Positions 1 to 7,102 of a DNA stretch of 18,937 nt are shown here, in pieces. The notes below the pieces were generated by a model, which saw nothing but the letters and a program-made list of their open reading frames with translations, made no database searches and was not told the origin of the DNA. The position numbers and the translations under genes are program-made. This DNA is from an uncultured Clostridia bacterium (GTDB lineage: Bacteria > Bacillota > Clostridia > Oscillospirales > Ruminococcaceae): NCBI GenBank assembly GCA_947165805.1, contig CAMVBT010000009.1, positions 1 through 18,937 on the forward strand. The letters are read 5' to 3'. Positions within the stretch are counted from its first letter, which is position 1. Each line of letters begins with the position of its first letter.

Positions 1-41
1 TGTGGGCTCTTCCGTTGGTGCCCCTCTCCCCCCCGCCCCCT

Positions 42-57
42 CCCCCCCCCCCCCCCC
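42..57. repeat. 16-base poly-C (poly-G on the transcript) tract after trpA
   Basis: Sixteen consecutive C residues lie 17 bases beyond the trpA stop codon. They sit in a wider pyrimidine-only stretch, broken by one G, from about 21 to 57. On the trp mRNA strand this is a G-rich tract that could form a G-quadruplex in the 3' untranslated region. The first 74 bases hold no gene that I can see. Homopolymers of this length are prone to length error in assembly, and this one is at the edge of the window, so the count is uncertain. Confidence 0.6.
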
Positions 58-61
58 AGCT

Positions 62-92
62 CGAGCGCAAGCGACTACTTGAGCGCGGCGAC
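62..92 (+). repeat. GAGCG/AGCGACC intergenic repeat at the trpA 3' end, two units
   Basis: Two head-to-tail units resembling ACTCGAGCGnAAGCGACC are visible on the plus strand. They match the units at 4587-4655 and, inverted, those at 12105-12138 and 15541-15575. The second unit overlaps the trpA stop codon and its last five sense codons, so the end of the gene and the repeat share the same bases. What the repeat does is unknown to me. Confidence 0.7.
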
Positions 93-845
93 CATACTTC
101 TGATGTATTCGCCGATGATGGGGGCGGCGTCTTTGCCGTGCTTTGCTATCTGTTTTACGATAGCGGAGCCGACGATAGCGCCGTCGGAGAGCGATGCCAT
201 TTTCGCTGCCTGCTCGGGGGTGGAGATACCGAAGCCGATGGCGCAGGGGGTATCGGTGTACTTTCTTACGGCGGCGGTGATAGACGCGATATCGGTCTTT
301 ATCTCGCTGCGTATGCCGGTGACTCCGAGGCTGGACACTATGTACACAAAGCCCTCGGCTTCCTTTGCTATCATCTCTATGCGCTGCTCGGAGGTGGGAG
401 CTATCATGGATATCAGATCAATTCCGTGAGCCTTGCAGGCGGGTGCGAAGTCCGCCTTTTCCTCAAACGGCACGTCCGGGAGGATAATGCCGTCGATACC
501 TGCGCTTACGCAGTTGTCGAGGAATTTCTCGGTGCCGTAGGAGAATACCACGTTCGCGTAGGTCATAAATACCAGCGGTATCGTGATATCTTTGCGAAGT
601 TCCTTTACCAGCTCAAACACCTTGTCCGTGGTAGTGCCGGCGGAGAGAGCGCGGATGTTCGCGTCCTGAATGACGGGACCCTCGGCGGTGGGGTCGGAGA
701 ACGGTATGCCGAGCTCTATCAGGCTCGCGCCGTTCTTCACCATTTCACGCACTATCTTTCCCGTTGTTTCAAGATCGGGGTCGCCGCAGGTTATGAACGG
801 GATAAACGCCTTGCCGTTCTCAAAGGCTTTCCTTATATTACTCAT
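75..845 (-). CDS. trpA: Tryptophan synthase alpha subunit
   Basis: TrpA cleaves indole-3-glycerol phosphate to indole and glyceraldehyde-3-phosphate, and passes indole through a tunnel to TrpB in the cytoplasmic alpha2-beta2 complex. The 256-residue product is of normal length for this TIM-barrel family. The signature [14 protein letters not shown] spans residues 44-57, and Glu44 matches catalytic Glu49 of the Salmonella enzyme. The second catalytic position, Asp60 in Salmonella, is Glu55 here; this is a conservative change accepted by the family signature. The GFGIS phosphate-binding loop is present near residue 205. The ATG overlaps the trpB stop by 8 bases and has a GAGGGGAG ribosome-binding site 7 bases upstream. 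This is the last gene of the operon. Its final codons coincide with an intergenic repeat unit. Confidence 0.97.
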   Translation of the reverse strand: MSNIRKAFENGKAFIPFITCGDPDLETTGKIVREMVKNGASLIELGIPFSDPTAEGPVIQDANIRALSAGTTTDKVFELVKELRKDITIPLVFMTYANVVFSYGTEKFLDNCVSAGIDGIILPDVPFEEKADFAPACKAHGIDLISMIAPTSEQRIEMIAKEAEGFVYIVSSLGVTGIRSEIKTDIASITAAVRKYTDTPCAIGFGISTPEQAAKMASLSDGAIVGSAIVKQIAKHGKDAAPIIGEYIRSMVAALK

Positions 846-2022
846 AGATATTCTCCCCTCTGTATCTTGCTATGGCGGCGCAGTCCTTGTCGCCGCGTCC
901 CGATATCGTGATGACTATTATTTTATCCTTATCCATTTCCGGAGCTATCTTCATTGCGTGAGCAACGGCGTGCGCGGACTCTATCGCGGGGATTATGCCC
1001 TCGGTTTTTGCGAGATACTCAAAAGCGTTCACAGCCTCGTCGTCCGTCACAGCCACATACTCCGCCCTGCCGCTGTCGTGCAGGTAAGCGTGCTCGGGGC
1101 CTATGCCCGGGTAATCGAGACCCGCCGATATTGAATATACCGGGGCTATTTGTCCGTACTCGTCCTGGCAGAAGTACGACTTCATGCCGTGGAATATCCC
1201 GAGTCTGCCGGTGTTGATAGTCGCCGCTGTCTCAAATGTATCTATCCCGCGTCCCGCAGCCTCGCAGCCTATAAGACGCACGGACCTGTCCTCAATAAAG
1301 TGATAGAACGAGCCTATCGCGTTGGAGCCTCCGCCCACACACGCCATTACCGCGTCGGGGAGCCTGCCCTCCTTTTCGAGCATCTGCTGCTTTATCTCCT
1401 TCGAGATCACCGCCTGGAAATCGCGCACTATCGTCGGGAACGGGTGAGGCCCCATTACCGAGCCGAGGCAGTAGTGAGTGTCGGCTATGCGGCTCGTCCA
1501 CTCCCGGAAGGTCGCCGAAACAGCGTCCTTGAGCGTGGCTGTGCCGTCCTTTACCGCGATGACGTCCGCGCCGAGGAGCTTCATGCGGTAGACGTTCAGA
1601 GCCTGACGCTTGGTGTCCTCCTCGCCCATGAATACCACGCACTCCATGCCCATGAGAGCCGCGGCGGTTGCGGTAGCGACGCCGTGCTGACCCGCGCCCG
1701 TTTCCGCTATCAGACGGGTCTTGCCCATTTTCTTTGCGAGAAGAGCCTGCCCGAGCACGTTGTTTATCTTGTGCGCGCCGGTGTGGTTCAGGTCTTCGCG
1801 CTTTAAGTATATCTTCGCGCCGCCGAGAGCCTTTGTCAGCTTCTCCGCGTAGTAAAGTCTCGACGGTCTGCCCGCGTAGTCGTTGAACAGCGCGGTAAGC
1901 TCCGCGTTGAACTGCGGGTCGTCCTTGTATTTATTATACGCCTCTTCAAGCTCGATGACCGCGTTCATCAGAGTTTCGGGGATATACTGTCCCCCGTGTA
2001 TCCCGAATCTTCCCTTGCTCAT
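838..2022 (-). CDS. trpB: Tryptophan synthase beta subunit
   Basis: TrpB is the PLP enzyme that condenses indole with L-serine to give L-tryptophan. The 394-residue length is that of the classical TrpB1 class. The PLP lysine is Lys85 in the motif HTGAHKINN (residues 80-88). The catalytic glutamate is Glu107 in AETGAGQHG, and the phosphate-binding loop GGGSN is at 230-234. The start is supported by an AAAGGGGAT ribosome-binding site that overlaps the trpF stop codon, 16 bases upstream in the operon. The overlap with trpA fits the equimolar alpha-beta complex. I see nothing abnormal in the product. Confidence 0.98.
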   Translation of the reverse strand: MSKGRFGIHGGQYIPETLMNAVIELEEAYNKYKDDPQFNAELTALFNDYAGRPSRLYYAEKLTKALGGAKIYLKREDLNHTGAHKINNVLGQALLAKKMGKTRLIAETGAGQHGVATATAAALMGMECVVFMGEEDTKRQALNVYRMKLLGADVIAVKDGTATLKDAVSATFREWTSRIADTHYCLGSVMGPHPFPTIVRDFQAVISKEIKQQMLEKEGRLPDAVMACVGGGSNAIGSFYHFIEDRSVRLIGCEAAGRGIDTFETAATINTGRLGIFHGMKSYFCQDEYGQIAPVYSISAGLDYPGIGPEHAYLHDSGRAEYVAVTDDEAVNAFEYLAKTEGIIPAIESAHAVAHAMKIAPEMDKDKIIVITISGRGDKDCAAIARYRGENIYE

Positions 2023-2038
2023 TTTTCGTTATCCCCTT

Positions 2039-2647
2039 TCAAAATGTATCGGCTTTCCTGACTGCCTCAATAAAACGCATTATCTTGTCACGATCCTTCT
2101 GTCCGTCAGTCTCGACGCCCGTGCTCACGTCCACGCCGTAGGGGCAGTAGCGCTCCACCGCCGCTCCAACGTTGTCCGGGTCGAGCCCGCCCGCCAGAAA
2201 GAAAAGTCTGTCGGCCTCCTCGATAAGCTCGTGGTCGAACATCTCGCCTGTGCCCGCTCCGTTGTCCATGAGCAGCATATCCGCCGTGGAGTGGAGAGCC
2301 GTGTTCACGTCGATTATGCCGCGCACCGTGAACGCCTTCATCACCGGCAGCCCCGTGCGTTCCTTGATCTCGGCGATGTACTCGCCGGTCTCTCTGCCGT
2401 GGAGCTGCACCATGTCGATGATACCCATGCCGGCGATCTTCACTATCCTGTCGATGTCGTCGTCAAGGAACACTCCCACGGTCTTTATGCGCCTGTCGAG
2501 CTTTTCCCTGAACCTCGCCGCGGTCTCGGGGCTTATGCAGCGCCGTCTGCCCTCAACGAAGATGAAGCCCGCGTGATCCGGCAGAGCTTCGTTCAGGAAG
2601 TCGCAGTCACAGTCGCGCATGATACCGCATATCTTTATCTTTGTCAT
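2039..2647 (-). CDS. trpF: Phosphoribosylanthranilate isomerase
   Basis: TrpF catalyses the Amadori rearrangement of phosphoribosylanthranilate to CdRP, the third step from anthranilate. The protein has 202 residues, normal for a monofunctional TIM-barrel TrpF. The N-terminal KIKICGI motif carries the catalytic base Cys7, and Asp128 in LLMDNGAGTG is the expected catalytic acid. The phosphate-binding motifs AGGLDPDNV (152-160) and GVDVSTGVE (171-179) are present. The start overlaps the trpC stop as ATGA, with AAAGGA 8 bases upstream, so it is probably translationally coupled. It is separate from trpC, unlike the fused enzyme of enterobacteria. Confidence 0.97.
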   Translation of the reverse strand: MTKIKICGIMRDCDCDFLNEALPDHAGFIFVEGRRRCISPETAARFREKLDRRIKTVGVFLDDDIDRIVKIAGMGIIDMVQLHGRETGEYIAEIKERTGLPVMKAFTVRGIIDVNTALHSTADMLLMDNGAGTGEMFDHELIEEADRLFFLAGGLDPDNVGAAVERYCPYGVDVSTGVETDGQKDRDKIMRFIEAVRKADTF

Positions 2648-3432
2648 ATCGTCTTTCCTTTCAGAGCCGCGAGGGCTGCTTTCTTGTCCGGGGCTCTCAT
2701 GAGAGCTTCGCCCACCAGCACCGCGTCAACGCCCGCTTCGCGCAGCCGAGCTATATCGGCGGAGGTCTTTATCCCGCTCTCCGCGACGAATACCGCGCTG
2801 TCCGGCACAAGCTCGCGGAGCTTCACGGAATTGTCCGTGCTCACCGAAAAATCCTTCAGATTGCGGTTGTTCACTCCGATCACCCGTGCGCCGGCATCAA
2901 GAGCCATTTTCACTTCTCCGGCATCGTGTGTCTCGACCAGAGCCGACAGACCCAGCTCATCACATATCCCGATGTACTCCGCGAGCCTGTCCGGGTCGAG
3001 CAGCGAGCATATCAGCAGCACCGCCGACGCTCCGAGCGTCCTCGCCTCATATATCATGTAGCTGTCCACGGTAAAATCCTTGCGTATGCAGGGCGTTCTC
3101 ACCGCCGCCGTTATCTCTTTCAGATACTCCGTGCTGCCGAGGAAGAACTCCGGCTCGGTCAGCACGCTTATGCAGTCCGCTCCCGCCGCCTCATATTCCC
3201 GCGCTATCTCAATGTACGGGAAATCCTCGGCTATCACGCCCTTTGAGGGGGAAGCCTTCTTGCATTCGCAGATGAAGGCGATATCGTCCTTTTTCAGAGC
3301 CTTTTCAAATTCAAATCCGCGCTTCGGCAGCGCCAGAGCCCGCGCCTTTATTTCCTCCGCGGAGACCGACAGCTTCGCTTTCTCAACGCGGCGTGCCGTG
3401 CTTTCCGCTATCTTTTCAAGTATATTTTCCAT
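2644..3432 (-). CDS. trpC: Indole-3-glycerol phosphate synthase
   Basis: TrpC closes CdRP to indole-3-glycerol phosphate with loss of CO2 and water. It has 262 residues, typical of the single-domain TIM-barrel enzyme. Family motifs visible are ECKKASPSKG (56-65), VLTEPEFFLGS (90-100), CIRKDF (115-120, with the likely catalytic Lys118), GVNNRNL, AESGI and VGEALMRA. Only one base separates it from the trpD stop. I see no good Shine-Dalgarno before the ATG, just an A-rich stretch, so translation is probably coupled to trpD termination. It overlaps trpF by 4 bases. Confidence 0.97.
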   Translation of the reverse strand: MENILEKIAESTARRVEKAKLSVSAEEIKARALALPKRGFEFEKALKKDDIAFICECKKASPSKGVIAEDFPYIEIAREYEAAGADCISVLTEPEFFLGSTEYLKEITAAVRTPCIRKDFTVDSYMIYEARTLGASAVLLICSLLDPDRLAEYIGICDELGLSALVETHDAGEVKMALDAGARVIGVNNRNLKDFSVSTDNSVKLRELVPDSAVFVAESGIKTSADIARLREAGVDAVLVGEALMRAPDKKAALAALKGKTI

Positions 3433-3433
3433 A

Positions 3434-4453
3434 TTATTCGTTCGATATCTTTACAAACTTTTCAAGCACTTCCAGAGCCGCGCCGCTGTCTATCAGCTCC
3501 GCGGCTTTCTTCACACCGTCGTCGAAGGTCTCCGCTGCGCCGCCGACATATATTGCCGCGCCCGCGTTCATAAGCACCGCGGTGCGCTTGCCGCCCTTGT
3601 CCCTGCCATCGAGCACCGCGCGTGTGAGCTTCGCGTTCTCGGCAGGAGCTCCGCCGACCAGCTCGGACTTGTCGCAGCGGGTAAGCCCGAACTGCTCGGG
3701 CGTTATCGTATACGTCTTGTACCAGCCGTCGCGGAACTCGCAGACCTTTGTGGGAGCGCTTGCGGAGATCTCATCGAGCTTGTCGGTGCCGTAGACCACC
3801 ATGCCGCGCTTCATACCGAGTGTAGTGAGCACCTGTGCTATGGGCTCGACGAGGTACTCGTCATACACGCCGAGCACGATGAACTGCGGGCTTGCGGGGT
3901 TGGTGAGCGGCCCTAAGATATTGAACACCGTTCTGAACCCCAGCTCTTTTCTTATCGCTCCGACGTACTTCATCGAGGTGTGGTACTTCTGCGCGAAGAA
4001 GAAGCATATACCGGCTCTGTCGAGCAGGTCACGGCATTTGTCGGGCGAGAGGTCGATATTCACGCCGAGGGCTTCGAGGCAGTCGGCGGCTCCGCAGAGC
4101 GAGGACGCGGCGCGGTTGCCGTGCTTTGCGACTTTTACGCCCGCAGCGGCTATGACCATAGCCGAGGTCGTCGAGATATTGAAGCTGCCTGCGTTATCGC
4201 CGCCCGTGCCGACGATCTCGAGCACGTCGAAATCATGTTCGACTTTGGTGGCATGGTCTCTCATTGCCGCGGCGCAGCCGGATATCTCGTCTATTGTTTC
4301 CGCTTTGGCGCTTTTTGTCGAAAGCGCGGAGAGGAACGCGGCATTCTGTGTGGGCGTGGTCTCGCCGCTCATTATCTCGTTCATTACTGCGTATGCCTCA
4401 TCGTAGGTGAGGTCCTGTTTCATTACTATCTTTACTATTGCTTCCTTTATCAT
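3434..4453 (-). CDS. trpD: Anthranilate phosphoribosyltransferase
   Basis: TrpD transfers phosphoribose from PRPP to anthranilate. The 339-residue protein is a normal stand-alone enzyme of the nucleoside phosphorylase class III fold. An N-terminal helical domain covers about residues 1-70. It is followed by the PRPP-binding GTGGD loop (82-86), NIST (92-95) and the KHGNRA anthranilate/PRPP motif (110-115). The ATG has an AGGAGG ribosome-binding site 9 bases upstream. It is not fused to trpG. A 203-base repeat-bearing gap separates the two genes, which is unusual in an otherwise tightly packed operon. No convincing promoter was found in that gap. Confidence 0.97.
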   Translation of the reverse strand: MIKEAIVKIVMKQDLTYDEAYAVMNEIMSGETTPTQNAAFLSALSTKSAKAETIDEISGCAAAMRDHATKVEHDFDVLEIVGTGGDNAGSFNISTTSAMVIAAAGVKVAKHGNRAASSLCGAADCLEALGVNIDLSPDKCRDLLDRAGICFFFAQKYHTSMKYVGAIRKELGFRTVFNILGPLTNPASPQFIVLGVYDEYLVEPIAQVLTTLGMKRGMVVYGTDKLDEISASAPTKVCEFRDGWYKTYTITPEQFGLTRCDKSELVGGAPAENAKLTRAVLDGRDKGGKRTAVLMNAGAAIYVGGAAETFDDGVKKAAELIDSGAALEVLEKFVKISNE

Positions 4454-4656
4454 GGTATTTATCCTCCTGTATGTTAGTCTGTGCTTTGCAGTCGTCTGTA
4501 AAAGGAGTAGTCATTAACGAATCTGCAAGGCGAAGCGATTTGTTTTAGGAGCCGGCCCTTTTTTAAAAGGGCTGGCCGCCGGAGGCACTCGAGCGTCAGC
4601 GACCACTCAAGCGAAGCGACCACTCGAGCGCCAGCGACCACTCAAGCGCAAGCGGC
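4454..4656. repeat. Repeat-filled gap inside the trp operon (trpG-trpD)
   Basis: The gap contains three recognisable modules. At 4517-4539 is a 23-base module containing TCTGCAAGGCGAAGCGAT, matched at 22 of 23 bases at 15738-15760. At 4551-4576 is a perfect 12-base-pair stem (one G-U pair) of the form GCCGGCCCTTTT, with a 2-base loop. At 4587-4655 are four head-to-tail units of 17-18 bases (4587-4604, 4605-4621, 4622-4639 and 4640-4655) that alternate ACTCGAGCG and ACTCAAGCG. The last unit abuts the trpG stop codon. The 47 bases next to trpD hold its ribosome-binding site. No gene is visible here. The hairpin is not followed by a U-run on the transcript, so it is not a standard terminator. 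Confidence 0.8.
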
Positions 4657-5223
4657 TTACTTCCCGATAAAATTCCTGAGCATTTGCTTTCCGTCGGGGG
4701 TCATAATGGACTCGGGGTGGAACTGCACGCCGAAGATGGGGTACTCGGTATGCGCGACTGCCATTATCTCGCCGTCGTCGGTGCGGGCGGTGACTTTCAG
4801 GCAGTCCGGCATGGTGCTCTCATCTGCCGCAAGCGAATGATAACGCGCCACAGGCGCTTTTTCCGGCAGTCCCGCAAAGAGCGGGCAGCTCCGGTCGAAT
4901 GTGACTTCGGACTGCTTGCCGTGCATAAGGCGTTTCGCGTAGGTTATCCTCGCGCCGAACGCCGCGCATATCGCCTGGTGCCCGAGGCACACCCCGAGAG
5001 TCGGGACAGTTTTACCCACCGTGCGCGCAGCTTCGATTATGCAGCCCGCGGCCTCGGGTCTGCCGGGTCCGGGAGAGATGATCATGCGGGAGGGGGCAAG
5101 TGCCGCTATTTCTTCGACCGTCATTTCGTCGTTTCGTATCACCTTTATGTCCGGCTCTATCTCGCCGATATACTGATACAGATTGTACGAAAAGCTGTCG
5201 TAATTGTCTATCAGCAGTATCAT
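4657..5223 (-). CDS. trpG: Anthranilate synthase component II (glutamine amidotransferase)
   Basis: TrpG hydrolyses glutamine and channels ammonia to TrpE for anthranilate synthesis. The 188 residues form a complete class I amidotransferase. The oxyanion region PGPG is at 51-54, the nucleophile is Cys79 in GVCLGHQ, and the catalytic pair is His169 and Glu171 in FHPES. The start overlaps the trpE stop as ATGA, with GGTGA about 9 bases upstream, which fits translational coupling of the two synthase subunits. It could also serve aminodeoxychorismate synthase (PabA role), as TrpG does in Bacillus subtilis; this cannot be judged from sequence alone. The stop codon directly abuts the repeat array. 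Confidence 0.96.
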   Translation of the reverse strand: MILLIDNYDSFSYNLYQYIGEIEPDIKVIRNDEMTVEEIAALAPSRMIISPGPGRPEAAGCIIEAARTVGKTVPTLGVCLGHQAICAAFGARITYAKRLMHGKQSEVTFDRSCPLFAGLPEKAPVARYHSLAADESTMPDCLKVTARTDDGEIMAVAHTEYPIFGVQFHPESIMTPDGKQMLRNFIGK

Positions 5224-6692
5224 CCGTCAAGCTCACCCGCCCTTTCCAGCGCGTTCATGACCGCCTTTGCCTTGTTGATGCACTCATTATACTCGTTCTC
5301 GGGAACGGAGTCCGCGACTATGCCCGCGCCGCTCCTTACGAACACCTTTCCGTTCTTCTTATAGGCTATCCTTATCGCTATGCAGGTGTCGAGGTCGCCG
5401 TTGAACGCCGCGTAGCCTATCGCGCCGCCGTAGATGCCGCGCTTGTTGTTCTCCAGTTCGTTTATCAGCCGGCAGGCGCGTATCTTCGGGGCTCCGGAGA
5501 GCGTCCCCGCGGGAAGTACGGCATTCACTGCGTCTATCGCGTCCTTGTCCTCGCGTATCAGGCCGCGTACCGTCGAGCCGATGTGCATTACATGGGAGAA
5601 GCGCTCAATCGAACGCAGCCTCTCGACCTCAACCGTCCCGAAGCGGCTTATCCTGCCGAGGTCGTTGCGCCCGAGGTCTACCAGCATATTGTGCTCGGCA
5701 AGCTCCTTTTCGTCGGCAAGCAGCTCCTTTTCGAGAGCCGCGTCCTCCTCGGGAGTCTTTCCCCTCGGACGGGTGCCCGCCAGCGGGAAGGTGTGCAGAA
5801 CGCCGTTTTCGAGCTTCACCAGCGTTTCCGGCGAGGCTCCCGCTACCTCGACGTCGGTGCCGGAGAAGTAGAACATATACGGCGAGGGGTTTATCGTGCG
5901 CAGTATGCGGTACGTCCCGAGCAGGCTGCCCTCGAACGGCGCCGAGAGCCTGTTCGACAGCACTATCTGGAAGATGTCGCCCTCCTTTATATAGTGCTTT
6001 GCCTTTTCGACCATTGCGCAGTATTCTTCTTTGCCGAACAGCGGGGTTATCTCGCCGGTCAGCCTGCCGGAGGGCTCGCGCTTTCGCTCGCCGTTCTGTA
6101 TCAGGCTTATCATGTCGGTGATCTCGCGTTTCGCGCGGTTGTATTCCGTCGTGATATCCTCGCTCAGCTTGATGTTCACGATGAGGATTATCTTGTGCAG
6201 CACATTGTCGAACGCTATCACCTTGTCAAACAGCATCAGATCGACGTCCTTGAAGTGCTCGCTGTCGTCGGTGTCCGTCTTTATGGACGGCTCGGCGTAA
6301 TTGAGAAAATCGAACGAGAAGTATCCCACGAGCCCTCCCGTGAACGGCGGCAGACCGTCGAGCTTGGGGCTGCGGTACTGACCGAGGAGGTCGCGCAGCA
6401 CCTTTGCGGGGTCGTCGGTGTGAAATTTCAGCTCGCCGACTTTCATTTCCCCGTCAACACAGGTGATGCCGGACTTCGGCTCGAAGCCAAGGAATGTGTA
6501 GCGTCCCCACTCGGCGTTCGCGGATGCGGACTCGAGCATATAGCAGTGGTTCGAGACATTTTTGAGTATCGAGAGCACGCGCAGGGGGGTGAACATATCC
6601 GAGAGGATCCCGCAGCTCACGGGGAGCACGTCGTATTTTCCCTCGGCCTTATAAGCCTGCGCCGTCCCGATGTCGGGATAGAAGTTGTACAT
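5220..6692 (-). CDS. trpE: Anthranilate synthase component I
   Basis: TrpE converts chorismate plus ammonia to anthranilate and pyruvate and is the committed step of the pathway. The 490-residue protein has an N-terminal regulatory domain with the LES element (53-55), where tryptophan binds in family members. The chorismate-binding domain follows, with PSPYMFYF, GASPETL, LAGTRPRG and AEHNMLVDLGRND motifs, all canonical. The possible alternative, PabB, is made unlikely by the upstream tryptophan T-box and the adjacent trp genes. The ATG at 6692 has an AAAGGCGG ribosome-binding site about 8 bases upstream. Regulation is probably by feedback inhibition of the protein and by the T-box leader of the mRNA. 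Confidence 0.97.
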   Translation of the reverse strand: MYNFYPDIGTAQAYKAEGKYDVLPVSCGILSDMFTPLRVLSILKNVSNHCYMLESASANAEWGRYTFLGFEPKSGITCVDGEMKVGELKFHTDDPAKVLRDLLGQYRSPKLDGLPPFTGGLVGYFSFDFLNYAEPSIKTDTDDSEHFKDVDLMLFDKVIAFDNVLHKIILIVNIKLSEDITTEYNRAKREITDMISLIQNGERKREPSGRLTGEITPLFGKEEYCAMVEKAKHYIKEGDIFQIVLSNRLSAPFEGSLLGTYRILRTINPSPYMFYFSGTDVEVAGASPETLVKLENGVLHTFPLAGTRPRGKTPEEDAALEKELLADEKELAEHNMLVDLGRNDLGRISRFGTVEVERLRSIERFSHVMHIGSTVRGLIREDKDAIDAVNAVLPAGTLSGAPKIRACRLINELENNKRGIYGGAIGYAAFNGDLDTCIAIRIAYKKNGKVFVRSGAGIVADSVPENEYNECINKAKAVMNALERAGELDG

Positions 6693-6751
6693 GGTATTTA
6701 CCGCCTTTCCGTATTTGTCGGTGTGCTTGTGTCGTGACGGTAAGCTTTAAA

Positions 6752-6790
6752 CAAAAAGCCCGTCCCCGACTTTAACAAAAGTCAAGGACG
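6752..6790 (-). terminator. Rho-independent terminator of the trp T-box leader
   Basis: On the minus strand CGTCCTTGAC and GTCGGGGACG form a 10-base-pair stem with two G-U pairs around a loop of about 10 bases. The 3' arm is followed by GGCTTTTTGTTT. The 5' arm of this stem also supplies the CCTT that pairs with AAGG of the T-box sequence, so terminator and antiterminator are mutually exclusive. This is the expression platform of the riboswitch, about 60 bases before trpE. Confidence 0.92.
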
Positions 6791-7029
6791 AGCGTTACAC
6801 TCGCGGTGCCACCTTGATTCGCGGTACGATAGACCGCGCCCTTTGCGGGATACAAGCATATCCCCGATAATTCACGCATATCATAGCGTCGCAGTTTACC
6901 CGGAGGCTTCCGCCTTTCTTCCGACTGCGCCCTCTGCGGGCCATTTGACGAACTGTATCACACCCGGCTCTCACCTGCCCGGGCTCTCTGTTGAGTCATG
7001 CTTCGCCTTTATCTCCGCATCAACGGTTT
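6752..7029 (-). promoter_or_regulatory. T-box riboswitch, tryptophan-specific leader of the trp operon
   Basis: The T-box sequence AAGGTGGCACCGCG is present on the minus strand (6815 to 6802). The acceptor-end bulge UGGC (6811 to 6808) would pair with an NCCA end whose discriminator base is G, as in bacterial tRNA-Trp. Stem I has a TGCGG/CCGCA base (7019-7015 with 6939-6935) and a GAGAGCC element. A UGG codon (6943 to 6941) sits on the 3' side of the internal loop, where the specifier is expected. Stem II and stem III-like hairpins are visible, for example GGGATA/TATCCC and GCGGT/ACCGC. Uncharged tRNA-Trp should stabilise the antiterminator and allow transcription of trpEGDCFBA. The exact limits are approximate. 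Confidence 0.95.
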
Positions 7030-7035
7030 AATGTA

Positions 7036-7064
7036 ATATTATCACAAAGCTGTTCGCTTGTCAA
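7036..7064 (-). promoter_or_regulatory. Sigma-A type promoter of the trp operon
   Basis: On the minus strand there is a perfect -35 hexamer TTGACA (7064 to 7059), a 17-base spacer, and the -10 hexamer TAATAT (7041 to 7036). The surrounding DNA is strongly AT-rich, unlike the rest of the window. Transcription should begin about seven bases downstream, near 7029, which is where the T-box stem I region starts. This is the best promoter in the window. Confidence 0.9.
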
Positions 7065-7102
7065 TACTTTTTTGAAAATTTTTTCTTTTAAATATCCGGG
7101 GA

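Noticed and set aside
4465-4505. TTTACA as the -35 of an internal trpD promoter
   Set aside because: The only plausible -10 (TAACAT) is about 20 bases away and poor; not enough to call.
4587-4655. Possible CRISPR array
   Set aside because: The units are only 17-18 bases, vary in sequence and lie head to tail with no spacers; no cas gene is nearby.
5100-6737. Long open frame (545 codons) on the plus strand opposite trpE
   Set aside because: It is antisense to a fully convincing TrpE and has no family motifs or ribosome-binding site. High GC at third positions keeps antisense frames open.
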